A program made the translations under genes and the position numbers. DNA of 17,877 nucleotides from JBCBXA01 sp039816825. GTDB lineage: Bacteria > Pseudomonadota > Alphaproteobacteria > Rhizobiales > Rhizobiaceae. The stretch's first letter is position 1, and every line of letters begins with the position of its first letter. The stretch covers positions 1 through 17,877 of the forward strand of contig JBCBXA010000054.1 in NCBI GenBank assembly GCA_039816825.1, in the 5' to 3' direction. The notes beneath the pieces were generated by a model, which ran no database searches, was not told the origin of the DNA, and saw nothing but the letters and a program-made list of their open reading frames with translations. Of the stretch, positions 7,115 through 13,881 are shown piece after piece.

Positions 7115-7879
7115 ATGACACCTGGTATCAAGCCTCTGGTCTGTGGCAACTGGAAGATGAACGGTCATCAGGCCGACAAAGCCAAGCTTTCCGAGATCAA
7201 CCATGGCTATTCGCCCGATCTCGAAGCCGTGGTTGATCTGGCAATCTGCCCATCCTTCACGTTGATCGCCGGCTTTGCGGCAGGCAGTGCCAAGGTCGCG
7301 CTGGGTGCGCAGGATTGTCATGTGGCGGAAAGCGGCGCCCACACTGGCGACGTGTCTGCCGCAATGCTCGTTGATGCGGGCGCGCGCTTTGTGATCGTTG
7401 GGCATTCGGAGCGGCGCTCGGACCATGGCGAGGGCGATGCTCTCATCCGCCAGAAAACAGAAGCCGTTGTGGCTGCAGGGGCAACACCGATCGTCTGTGT
7501 TGGCGAAACCCAGAACGAGCGCGAGTCTGGAAACGCGATCTCGGTTGTTGAAGGCCAAGTCGCAGCGTCGCTGCCCGACGATGTTCCGGCTGATCTGGTG
7601 ATCGCCTACGAGCCTGTCTGGGCCATCGGAACGGGACTGGTCCCATCGGCCCAGGATGTTGCAGAAATGCATGCTGCGATGAGGGCTGCACTGACGGACC
7701 GTTTTGGAACATTGGGAGACGGGTTTCGACTGCTTTATGGTGGCTCAGTGAAGCCAGGAAACGCGACTGAACTCATGGCGGTTGCCAATGTTGACGGTGC
7801 CTTGGTCGGTGGAGCTTCGCTGAAACCTGACGATTTCCTGGGCATTGCCAAAGCTTATCTCGAAATCAGCGGGTCTTGA
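7115..7879 (+). CDS. tpiA: Triosephosphate isomerase
   Basis: The enzyme interconverts dihydroxyacetone phosphate and glyceraldehyde 3-phosphate in glycolysis and gluconeogenesis. From the ATG at 7115 the protein is 254 residues, a normal TIM length, and begins MTPGIKPLVCGNWKMNG. Catalytic residues are in place: Asn12 and Lys14 (GNWKMNG), His97 (IVGHSERR), and Glu166 (IAYEPVWAIGTG). The phosphate-binding loop YGGSVKPGN (208-216) and GGASLKPDDF (232-241) are also present. A GGAGC ribosome site at 7101-7105 is 9 bases upstream. An upstream GTG (7061) keeps the frame open but would add 18 unrelated residues. It diverges from ppiD and precedes secG by 105 bp, the usual alphaproteobacterial neighbour. 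Confidence 0.97.
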   Translation: MTPGIKPLVCGNWKMNGHQADKAKLSEINHGYSPDLEAVVDLAICPSFTLIAGFAAGSAKVALGAQDCHVAESGAHTGDVSAAMLVDAGARFVIVGHSERRSDHGEGDALIRQKTEAVVAAGATPIVCVGETQNERESGNAISVVEGQVAASLPDDVPADLVIAYEPVWAIGTGLVPSAQDVAEMHAAMRAALTDRFGTLGDGFRLLYGGSVKPGNATELMAVANVDGALVGGASLKPDDFLGIAKAYLEISGS

Positions 7880-7984
7880 GGATGGATTGTCATCTTGCAA
7901 GGCGGCGCACGGCTCTTTAGATAGCCCCAAGAGACGCGACGCCTGCTGGCGGTTGCTACTACCCCACGAATCGTTAGGCACCTC

Positions 7985-8374
7985 ATGGAAACCGTCCTTC
8001 TTGTCGTCCACATTATGGTGGTCATCGCTCTTATCGTGATGGTGCTCTTGCAGCGGACCGAGGGCGGGGCCCTTGGTATTGGCGGTGGTGGCGGCGGCAA
8101 CATGAAGTCTACGCGTCAGCCCGTGGACTTCATGACCAAGGTGACAACCGTTCTGGCGCTTTGCTTCTTTCTGACGTCGATTGGTATCGCGATCATCGCG
8201 CAGACCACCGACGACGCCAGCGACATTCTCGAACGCATCCAGACCAATACAGCTCCATCGAGCAGCGATGGCGGTGGCGGCGGTGTTCTTGATGCGCTGG
8301 ACGGCGAACTGGCCCCGACTTCTCCGGCTGTGCCCGTTGAGCCTGCATCACCTTCGGTGCCCACTGGCAACTAG
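7985..8374 (+). CDS. secG: Preprotein translocase subunit SecG
   Basis: SecG is the small accessory subunit of the SecYEG protein-export channel in the inner membrane. The 129-residue product has two hydrophobic helices (about 3-22 and 52-72). Between them is the family loop LLQRTEGGALGIGGG (21-35), followed by a glycine run. The alphaproteobacterial-style C-terminal tail is cytosolic or flexible and rich in Gly, Pro, Ser and Ala (about 90-129). The ATG at 7985 follows TTAGG about 8 bases upstream. It is preceded by tpiA (105 bp, no clear promoter seen) and followed by a strong intrinsic terminator, so tpiA and secG probably form one transcription unit that ends there. Confidence 0.95.
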   Translation: METVLLVVHIMVVIALIVMVLLQRTEGGALGIGGGGGGNMKSTRQPVDFMTKVTTVLALCFFLTSIGIAIIAQTTDDASDILERIQTNTAPSSSDGGGGGVLDALDGELAPTSPAVPVEPASPSVPTGN

Positions 8375-8399
8375 GTTTGCGACCTGACGTCTTGATTTT

Positions 8400-8427
8400 G
8401 GGCGACCCGCTGTGGTCGCCCTTTTTT
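8400..8427 (+). terminator. Rho-independent terminator after secG
   Basis: A perfect 8-bp stem (GGGCGACC pairing with GGTCGCCC) with a 6-base loop is followed by six T residues. It lies 26 bp after the secG stop and 100 bp before pyrG, separating the tpiA-secG unit from the pyrG unit. Confidence 0.95.
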
Positions 8428-8527
8428 ATAGGCAGCTGTACCGCTTGGGCGCTTTCCTGTTGAGCAGGTCCTTCTGGCCGTTTTCGTTCTTCCAAATCCG
8501 TCTTTGATTCAGTAGGTCTTCAATCCC

Positions 8528-10162
8528 ATGGCGCGATATATTTTTATCACTGGCGGTGTGGTTTCGTCTCTTGGCAAGGGCCTCGCATCTGCTGCATTGG
8601 GGGCACTCCTGCAGGCACGGGGATACAAGGTCAGGCTCCGCAAGCTTGACCCATATCTTAATGTCGATCCTGGCACGATGAGTCCCTATCAGCACGGCGA
8701 GTGCTTTGTGACCGACGACGGCGCGGAGACGGACCTCGATTTGGGGCACTATGAACGCTTCACAGGCCGACCCGCGACTCAGCACGACAACATAACGACA
8801 GGCCGGATCTATCAGGACATCATCGCCAAAGAGCGTCGAGGCGATTATCTGGGCGGAACTGTGCAGGTCATTCCGCACGTCACCAACGCCATCAAAGAGT
8901 TCGTTCGCGAGGGCAATGATGATGTCGATTTCGTGCTTTGCGAGATTGGCGGCACGGTCGGCGATATTGAGGGGCTGCCGTTCTTCGAATCGATCCGTCA
9001 GCTCGGCAATGATCTGCCGCGCGGTCAGTGCATCTATGTGCATCTCAGCTTCATGCCGTGGATTGCTGCAGCTGGCGAGTTGAAGACCAAACCGACTCAG
9101 CACTCCGTGAAAGAGCTAAGGTCCATCGGCATTCAGCCCGATATTCTGCTGGTGCGCGCTGATCGCGAGATCCCGGCCGAAGAGCGTCGAAAGCTCGCGC
9201 TGTTCTGTAACGTGCGGCCGAGCGCCGTCATTCAGGCGCTTGATGCCAAAAGTATCTATGACGTGCCTATGGCATACCATCAGGAAGGATTGGATCAGGA
9301 GGTCCTGGCTGCCTTCGGCATCGATCCGGCACCTGCGCCGCGCATGGACGTCTGGGAAGACATATCGAAGCGACTGGCCAACCCCGAAGGCGAGGTGACC
9401 ATTGCCATTGTGGGCAAGTACACAGTGCTGAAAGATGCCTACAAGTCTCTTATCGAGGCGCTGGTCCACGGGGGGCTGGCCAATGGCGTGAAGGTCAATC
9501 TGGAGTGGTTTGAATCCGAAACCTTCGAGAAGGAAGACCCGGCACCGGCGCTGCAGAATGTCCACGCGATTCTGGTGCCCGGTGGCTTTGGCGAACGTGG
9601 TGCCGAAGGCAAGATTGCCGCAGCAACCTATGCTCGAGAGAACAGGATACCCTTCTTCGGTATCTGCTATGGGATGCAGATGGCTGTTCTGGATGCCGCT
9701 CGCAATCTGGCGGGGATCGCAGACGCATCATCCAGTGAGTTTGGGGAGGGCGGTTCACCGGTCGTTGGCTTGATGACGGAGTGGCTGCGCGGCAATCAGT
9801 TGGAAAAGCGCGAAGCAGCCGGCGATCTGGGCGGAACCATGCGCCTGGGCGCTTATCCGCATCCGCTGGCCGAAGACAGCCACATCGCCGAAATCTACGG
9901 CGATACCAACGTCTCGGAGCGTCATCGCCACCGGTATGAAGTGAATGTGGAGTACAAGGGTCAACTGGAGGAAGCCGGTTTGGTTTTCTCCGGCATGAGC
10001 CCCGACGGTCTGCTGCCGGAAACCATTGAGTACGCGCGGGACGTCCATCCCTGGTTTATCGGTGTCCAATATCACCCGGAGTTGAAGTCACGCCCCTTTG
10101 AACCTCACCCCTTGTTCGCCAGCTTTGTAAAGGCGGCCAAGGAACAGTCGCGGCTGGTTTAG
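8528..10162 (+). CDS. pyrG: CTP synthase
   Basis: CTP synthase aminates UTP to CTP using glutamine and ATP in the cytosol. The 544-residue product is full length. The N-terminal synthetase domain (about 1-267) begins ARYIFITGGVVSSLGKG with the P-loop-like SLGKG, then RKLDPYLNVDPGTMSPYQHGE and LCEIGGTVGDIEG. The class I glutaminase domain (about 290-540) has PGGFGERG (351-358), nucleophile Cys380 in GICYGMQ, and the His516/Glu518 pair in GVQYHPELKSRP. Tyr after the nucleophile is a conservative change from the more common Leu or Phe. The 100-bp space after the secG terminator should hold its promoter, but no convincing hexamers were found. The only ribosome site is a weak AGG about 10 bases before the ATG. 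Confidence 0.98.
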   Translation: MARYIFITGGVVSSLGKGLASAALGALLQARGYKVRLRKLDPYLNVDPGTMSPYQHGECFVTDDGAETDLDLGHYERFTGRPATQHDNITTGRIYQDIIAKERRGDYLGGTVQVIPHVTNAIKEFVREGNDDVDFVLCEIGGTVGDIEGLPFFESIRQLGNDLPRGQCIYVHLSFMPWIAAAGELKTKPTQHSVKELRSIGIQPDILLVRADREIPAEERRKLALFCNVRPSAVIQALDAKSIYDVPMAYHQEGLDQEVLAAFGIDPAPAPRMDVWEDISKRLANPEGEVTIAIVGKYTVLKDAYKSLIEALVHGGLANGVKVNLEWFESETFEKEDPAPALQNVHAILVPGGFGERGAEGKIAAATYARENRIPFFGICYGMQMAVLDAARNLAGIADASSSEFGEGGSPVVGLMTEWLRGNQLEKREAAGDLGGTMRLGAYPHPLAEDSHIAEIYGDTNVSERHRHRYEVNVEYKGQLEEAGLVFSGMSPDGLLPETIEYARDVHPWFIGVQYHPELKSRPFEPHPLFASFVKAAKEQSRLV

Positions 10163-10171
10163 GAGTTCGTG

Positions 10172-10399
10172 ATGGTGCGGTTGGCGCTTTTCATAGTCGT
10201 TTTGATTGGCGTTGCCTTCTTCTTATGGCGTGCTGCGCGGCGGCCCGGGGAGGGTGACGGGCCCGTCGATTTTGCCGCCAATCTGAGAGAAGACGCCCAA
10301 AAGCTGCTCGAGCGTATCGGTAGCCTTCTGCCTTACATTTTGCTCGCGGCCCTGTTTGTTGCAGCCTATTTCTTCTTCACGAACGCCAACTTCTTTTGA
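10172..10399 (+). CDS. Small two-helix membrane protein of unknown function
   Basis: This 75-residue protein is not recognised. It has two strongly hydrophobic segments, at about 4-20 (LALFIVVLIGVAFFLW) and 53-70 (LPYILLAALFVAAYFFF). Between them is a charged, amphipathic middle (about 21-50; RRPGEGDGPVDF, EDAQKLLERIG), so a hairpin topology is likely. The ATG at 10172 has an AGGAG ribosome site 6 bases upstream that overlaps the pyrG stop; a GTG three bases earlier is less well spaced. The stop overlaps the start of the next gene (TTGA). Its position suggests co-expression with pyrG, which says nothing firm about its role. Confidence 0.8.
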   Translation: MVRLALFIVVLIGVAFFLWRAARRPGEGDGPVDFAANLREDAQKLLERIGSLLPYILLAALFVAAYFFFTNANFF

Positions 10400-11295
10400 G
10401 CCGTTCCTTTGATCATGTGGTGCTGCCGGTTGCTGACTTGGTCGTGGCAAGGCAGCGCTATGAAGCGCTTGGTTTCACGGTTGCGCCGGACGGCATCCAC
10501 CCTTTCGGCACGGCCAATTGTTGCATCTTTCTGCGGCGCGGAGGTTTTCTAGAGCCGTTGGCGCTGCACGACGCTGCGCGTCGCGACGCAACCCTTTGGT
10601 CAGGCGACAATGCTGCCTTCGTTGATGGGCACAGGCGCTACGTGGAGGCCGTCGGTGCTGAAGGATTTTCGCATCTCGTCTTTCGTTCGCTCGACGCTCG
10701 CTCTGACCGAGAACATTTTCAAGCGCAAAACATCTTCTGTGGTCGCACGCAGTTCAAGCGCATCGCAGCCAATGATGCAGGAGAAAGCCAGGAGGTTAGC
10801 TTTGACCTGACTTTCGCAACCGACACCCGGTCGCCGGATGCAGGTTTCTTCACTTGCCAAAGCCTCACCCCCTTGGGGATCGACTTCTCCGAGCTCAGAA
10901 CACATCGAAACGCGGTTGCAGGTCTGTCAGCCGTTCATACTGTTGCGTTGGATCCCGGGAGCCATGGACAGTTTCTGGAAGCACTGACCGACCAGCTAGC
11001 CTCTACCACTCAGCACAGCCTGGCATTTGACCTCGGTCCGGTGCAGTGGCCGGCTCATTGGACTGTTCAAACCCCCAAGGCACTTGCAGATTATCTGGGT
11101 GCTGATGCTGCGATATTCCGGCCCCTTTCTGAAGGCCTTCAGCATATGGCGCTGAGCTTCGCGTCAACCGATTTCAACGTGACCTTAGAAGCGTTGGCAG
11201 AAGCCGATATCCCCGCGCAAACTCTTGCGGATCGGATTGTTGTGCCGCCCGGTCCGGGGCAGGGCTATTGGATGGTGTTCGAACCGGACGGCTGA
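10396..11295 (+). CDS. VOC-superfamily, glyoxalase-like domain protein
   Basis: This 299-residue protein belongs to the vicinal oxygen chelate superfamily, resembling the glyoxalase-like group (PF13468 type). The first module begins FDHVVLPVADLVVARQRYEA with His7 as a likely metal ligand, then FGTANCCIFL, GGFLEPLAL and FSHLVFRS (His93). DAGFFTCQSLTP (148-159) leads to a second module with VHTVALDPG (180-188), LQHMALSF (249-256) and YWMVFEPDG at the end. The substrate cannot be predicted. The only usable start is TTG at 10396, which shares TTGA with the stop of the preceding gene and has no ribosome site. Translation therefore probably depends on coupling to the upstream gene. It converges on the lipoprotein-like gene with a 6-bp gap. 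Confidence 0.82.
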   Translation: MSRSFDHVVLPVADLVVARQRYEALGFTVAPDGIHPFGTANCCIFLRRGGFLEPLALHDAARRDATLWSGDNAAFVDGHRRYVEAVGAEGFSHLVFRSLDARSDREHFQAQNIFCGRTQFKRIAANDAGESQEVSFDLTFATDTRSPDAGFFTCQSLTPLGIDFSELRTHRNAVAGLSAVHTVALDPGSHGQFLEALTDQLASTTQHSLAFDLGPVQWPAHWTVQTPKALADYLGADAAIFRPLSEGLQHMALSFASTDFNVTLEALAEADIPAQTLADRIVVPPGPGQGYWMVFEPDG

Positions 11296-11301
11296 GCGGT
11301 T

Positions 11302-11526
11302 TTATTGAGTGGTGGTTGTGTCGTCCGCCGCTGGTGGCGTGCCTGTCTGGTCGGTGTTGGTGCCCTCCGAATCACAGGCTGACAGAGACACGCTGGCGAT
11401 TCCAAGCATCAGGATCGTCGCGATGGTAACCAGCCACCGGACCTTCGGGCTTCCTTGCAGATCGTCGTCAACGGGTTTTGCTGCAAACTGATCGTTGATG
11501 GATTGGGTGGAATTTCGTTCGAACAT
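11302..11526 (-). CDS. Small lipoprotein-like or single-pass membrane protein, unknown function
   Basis: This 74-residue protein is not recognised. It has a polar N-terminal region of about 29 residues, a hydrophobic helix (about 30-48; WLVTIATILMLGIASV), and then LSAC with Cys51. That is a perfect lipobox, followed by a short acidic and Thr-rich tail (DSEGTNTDQTG...DDTTTTQ). The ATG at 11526 has a strong AGGAAGG ribosome site about 9 bases upstream, so the long N-region looks genuine. No alternative start lies close to the helix. It could be a lipoprotein with an unusually long signal N-region, or an inner-membrane protein with a short periplasmic tail. It is divergent from eno and convergent with the VOC gene. 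Confidence 0.75.
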   Translation of the reverse strand: MFERNSTQSINDQFAAKPVDDDLQGSPKVRWLVTIATILMLGIASVSLSACDSEGTNTDQTGTPPAADDTTTTQ

Positions 11527-11620
11527 GGATGTCGTCCTTCCTGAGGGTTAGCGGAGACATCGTTTCGTGCCCCAAGGGCGCAAATCAGGCATGGCTTTGC
11601 AACTTTCATTGCACCGTCAT

Positions 11621-11649
11621 TTGTGATCGTGATCTTCCCGGCTTATGAG
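11621..11649 (+). promoter_or_regulatory. Possible eno promoter
   Basis: TTGTGA and TATGAG are separated by 17 bases, ending 34 bp before the eno ATG. A GTGATC direct repeat (11623-11634) overlaps it. Matches are moderate and this is a candidate only. The rest of the 157-bp divergent spacer (11527-11683) holds the two ribosome sites and a small GCAA/TTGC hairpin. Confidence 0.25.
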
Positions 11650-11683
11650 GCCCCCAAAACACCTTTCCAATGAGGAACTCAGC

Positions 11684-12958
11684 ATGACCGTTATCGTCGA
11701 CATCACAGGCCGCGAAATTCTCGACAGCCGCGGCAACCCGACCGTGGAAGTGGATGTCACGCTTGAAGACGGATCGATGGGCCGGGCTGCTGTTCCATCA
11801 GGCGCATCGACCGGTGCGCATGAAGCGGTTGAGCTGCGCGATGGAGGCAATCGCTATCTTGGAAAAGGCGTTGAAAAAGCCGTTGCCGCCGTCAATGGCG
11901 AGATCGCCGACGAAGTGGTTGGCTTTGATGCTGAAGACCAGCGTCTGATCGACATGTCGATGATCGAACTTGATGGCACTGAGAACAAGGGGCGGATCGG
12001 CGCGAACTCGATACTGGGTGTCTCGCTGGCAACTGCAAAGGCGGCTGCTGAAGCCGCTGGTCTGCCGCTCTTTGCCTATCTTGGTGGGCCCAACGCCCAT
12101 ATGCTGCCCGTGCCGATGATGAACATCATCAATGGCGGCGAACACGCAGACAACCCCATCGACTTCCAGGAATTCATGATTGCGCCGGTTGGCGCATCAG
12201 ACATTCGTGAAGCCGTACGCATGGGTGCTGAAGTTTTTCACACTCTCAAGAAGCGCCTGAGCAAGGCCGGCCACAACACCAATGTCGGCGACGAAGGCGG
12301 TTTTGCGCCCAACCTGGAGACCGCTGAGGCCGCTTTGGACTTCATCATGCAGTCCATCGAAGAGGCTGGCTACAAGCCCGGTGACGACATGCAGATCGCA
12401 TTGGATTGCGCTGCCACCGAGTTCTTCGACGGCACCAACTATGTCTACAAGGGCGAGGGCGTCACCCGGAACGCGCAGGAGCAGGCTGAGTATCTCGCCA
12501 AGCTTTCCGCCGATTACCCGATCTACTCGATTGAAGACGGCCTCGCCGAAGATGACTGGAACGCGTGGAAGATCACAACGGACCTTATCGGTGACAAAGT
12601 GCAACTGGTGGGCGACGATCTGTTCGTCACCAACACCAAGCGTCTGGCCGATGGCATCAGTCAGGGCGTCGGCAACTCGATCCTCGTCAAAGTGAATCAG
12701 ATCGGTTCGTTGACCGAAACGCTTGAGGCCGTCGATATGGCTCATCGCGCCGGTTACACTGCCGTGATGTCTCATCGGTCTGGCGAAACGGAAGACTCCA
12801 CCATTGCCGATCTCGCCGTTGCCACCAATTGCGGGCAGATCAAGACCGGCTCGCTGGCGCGGTCGGACCGGCTGGCGAAGTACAATCAGTTGATCCGGAT
12901 TGAAGAAATGCTCGGACCGCAAGCTGACTATGCGGGGCGGGGCGTTGTCAAAGCCTAG
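11684..12958 (+). CDS. eno: Enolase
   Basis: Enolase interconverts 2-phosphoglycerate and phosphoenolpyruvate. The ATG at 11684 has GAGGAA 6 bases upstream and gives 424 residues starting MTVIVDITGREILDSRGNPT, the expected start. An in-frame ATG at 11645 would add 13 unrelated residues. Catalytic and metal residues are present: Glu204 in NVGDEGGFAPN, Asp241, Glu284 in SIEDGLAEDD, Asp311 in LVGDDLF, Lys336 in LVKVNQIGS, the SHRSGETED loop (363-371), and Lys387 in GQIKTGSLARSDR. The 3' end overlaps the next membrane-protein gene. In related genomes kdsA often lies between pyrG and eno; here it does not. Confidence 0.98.
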   Translation: MTVIVDITGREILDSRGNPTVEVDVTLEDGSMGRAAVPSGASTGAHEAVELRDGGNRYLGKGVEKAVAAVNGEIADEVVGFDAEDQRLIDMSMIELDGTENKGRIGANSILGVSLATAKAAAEAAGLPLFAYLGGPNAHMLPVPMMNIINGGEHADNPIDFQEFMIAPVGASDIREAVRMGAEVFHTLKKRLSKAGHNTNVGDEGGFAPNLETAEAALDFIMQSIEEAGYKPGDDMQIALDCAATEFFDGTNYVYKGEGVTRNAQEQAEYLAKLSADYPIYSIEDGLAEDDWNAWKITTDLIGDKVQLVGDDLFVTNTKRLADGISQGVGNSILVKVNQIGSLTETLEAVDMAHRAGYTAVMSHRSGETEDSTIADLAVATNCGQIKTGSLARSDRLAKYNQLIRIEEMLGPQADYAGRGVVKA

Positions 12959-13364
12959 CGGAGTCGCGTTCCAAACCTGCGCGTCCCTAACAGCAACTGT
13001 GTTTGCCATTCTGGCTGCATCCCTGTGGGGAGCACCCGGGCTTGTCGCGACGCTTCTTGGCACTGAAGATGGAGCAGCGGCTCAAGTGATCATGGGCCGT
13101 GCCGGGGTTCTGTTTGCTGCGTTCGCCAGCTTGCTGTGGGCGTCGCGGAATGAGCCGCCATCTTATCTCAGAACCCAGCTGGCATTCGCAATCGTGCTGG
13201 CAATGCTTGGCCTCGTCCTGTTTGGACTGATTGAACTGTTTGCCCAGCGGGTCGGGCCGGGCATTACTTTCGCGATGGCAGTCGAAATTCTGATCGCGGG
13301 TCTTTTCTTGCCGCATGCGAAGCATGACGCGACCGGTGCCGGCGGTGACGAAGGGAAGGTTTAG
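12945..13364 (+). CDS. Four-helix integral membrane protein of unknown function
   Basis: The product is a small hydrophobic protein of about 139 residues. It has four predicted membrane segments (about 12-37, 48-66, 78-100 and 105-122) and a charged His/Asp/Gly-rich C-terminal tail. The start is uncertain: TTG at 12945 (MSKPSGVAFQ) lies after a G-rich stretch inside the last codons of eno, while ATG at 12930 would add five residues (MRGGA). A more distant ATG at 12900 lies deep in eno. The overlap with eno implies co-transcription. The helix pattern, with RAGVLFAAFASLLW in the second segment, loosely resembles small four-helix DUF families such as DUF4345, but I cannot assign it. Confidence 0.7.
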   Translation: MSKPSGVAFQTCASLTATVFAILAASLWGAPGLVATLLGTEDGAAAQVIMGRAGVLFAAFASLLWASRNEPPSYLRTQLAFAIVLAMLGLVLFGLIELFAQRVGPGITFAMAVEILIAGLFLPHAKHDATGAGGDEGKV

Positions 13365-13445
13365 CTTTCCATTAACCAAGCCTGTTGAGCGCGCTTTAAG
13401 CCTGTTCGCGCATAGTGGTGCCGCAACGACAGGATGTCTAACCGA

Positions 13446-13757
13446 ATGCTCGCCACCCGTCAGAAACGCCGCACCCGCCTGCGCTACTTCATCGTGCCCG
13501 TGCTCAGTGTTGGTTGCCTGAGCTACTTTGCCCATCACGCCTATGAGGGAACCTATGGACTGCGCTCTAGCGAAGCACTGTCTGAGCGTGCCCTGCAGCT
13601 GAAAACCGAGCTGGCCGAGCTTTCGTCCAAGCGGGAACGGCTGGAATGGCAGGTCAAGCTGCTGGAAGACGGCTCCATTGAACGTGACATGATTGATGAG
13701 CGGGCGCGCGCAGTTTTAGGTGTTGCTGGCCCGCGGGATGTCCTGATTCTGCGCTGA
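13446..13757 (+). CDS. ftsB: FtsB/DivIC-family septum formation initiator
   Basis: This is a small bitopic divisome protein of the FtsB type, which with FtsL and FtsQ links early and late cell-division proteins. The 103-residue form from ATG 13446 starts MLATRQKRRTRLRYF, like the basic starts of rhizobial homologues. A membrane helix follows (about 14-32; FIVPVLSVGCLSYFAHHA), then YEGTYGLRS. A heptad-rich coiled coil runs from about 43 to 77 (LSERALQLKTELAELSSKRERLEWQV), and the family tail SIERDMIDERARAVLGV ends the protein. An ATG at 13434 would add four residues, but its AGG abuts the start codon; AGGA is 11 bases from 13446. It sits between eno and pdhA, the standard alphaproteobacterial position. 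Confidence 0.9.
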   Translation: MLATRQKRRTRLRYFIVPVLSVGCLSYFAHHAYEGTYGLRSSEALSERALQLKTELAELSSKRERLEWQVKLLEDGSIERDMIDERARAVLGVAGPRDVLILR

Positions 13758-13860
13758 CTTCAAATACAGTTCAAATTATATTATTTATTTATAATCAGAT
13801 ATTTGATGTGATTTTAGTATCACTTGTGGCGTACTGTTCTCGCGTGTAAGCTGTCTTGGA
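13758..13860 (+). promoter_or_regulatory. AT-rich control region upstream of pdhABC
   Basis: The first 66 bases (13758-13823) are only about one-fifth G+C in an otherwise GC-rich window. They contain a perfect TATAAT at 13790-13795, which also forms a 6-bp inverted repeat with ATTATA at 13775-13780. A second inverted repeat is GTGAT-N6-ATCAC at 13808-13823. No good -35 lies 16-18 bases before the TATAAT, and a second weak candidate is TTGTGG-N17-TAAGCT at 13824-13852. A promoter with a regulator site for the pyruvate dehydrogenase operon is likely; the exact start point and regulator are unknown. Confidence 0.5.
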
Positions 13861-13881
13861 ATGTCCCGAGCGAGGTTTTCG

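Noticed and set aside
6968..7672. Extension of the ppiD frame far upstream, giving an 870-residue protein
   Set aside because: It would lie antisense to most of tpiA; the PpiD family start (MLEALRAS followed by a membrane anchor) with AGGA upstream is at 6967.
7880..7984. Possible RNA gene between tpiA and secG
   Set aside because: Only short 4-bp stems are seen (for example CGCC/GGCG near 7940), with no tRNA or known ncRNA shape.
8082..8101. GGC/GGT run in secG as a microsatellite
   Set aside because: It encodes the glycine-rich loop normal for alphaproteobacterial SecG.
8426..9103. Minus-strand open frame (225 codons) overlapping the pyrG start
   Set aside because: It is antisense to strongly conserved pyrG sequence and has no recognisable domain.
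11645..11683. ATG 11645 as the eno start
   Set aside because: It adds 13 residues absent from enolases; ATG 11684 has GAGGAA at ideal spacing.
12197..13063. Minus-strand open frame (288 codons) opposite eno
   Set aside because: It is a mirror frame of enolase with no family motifs and no plausible start region.
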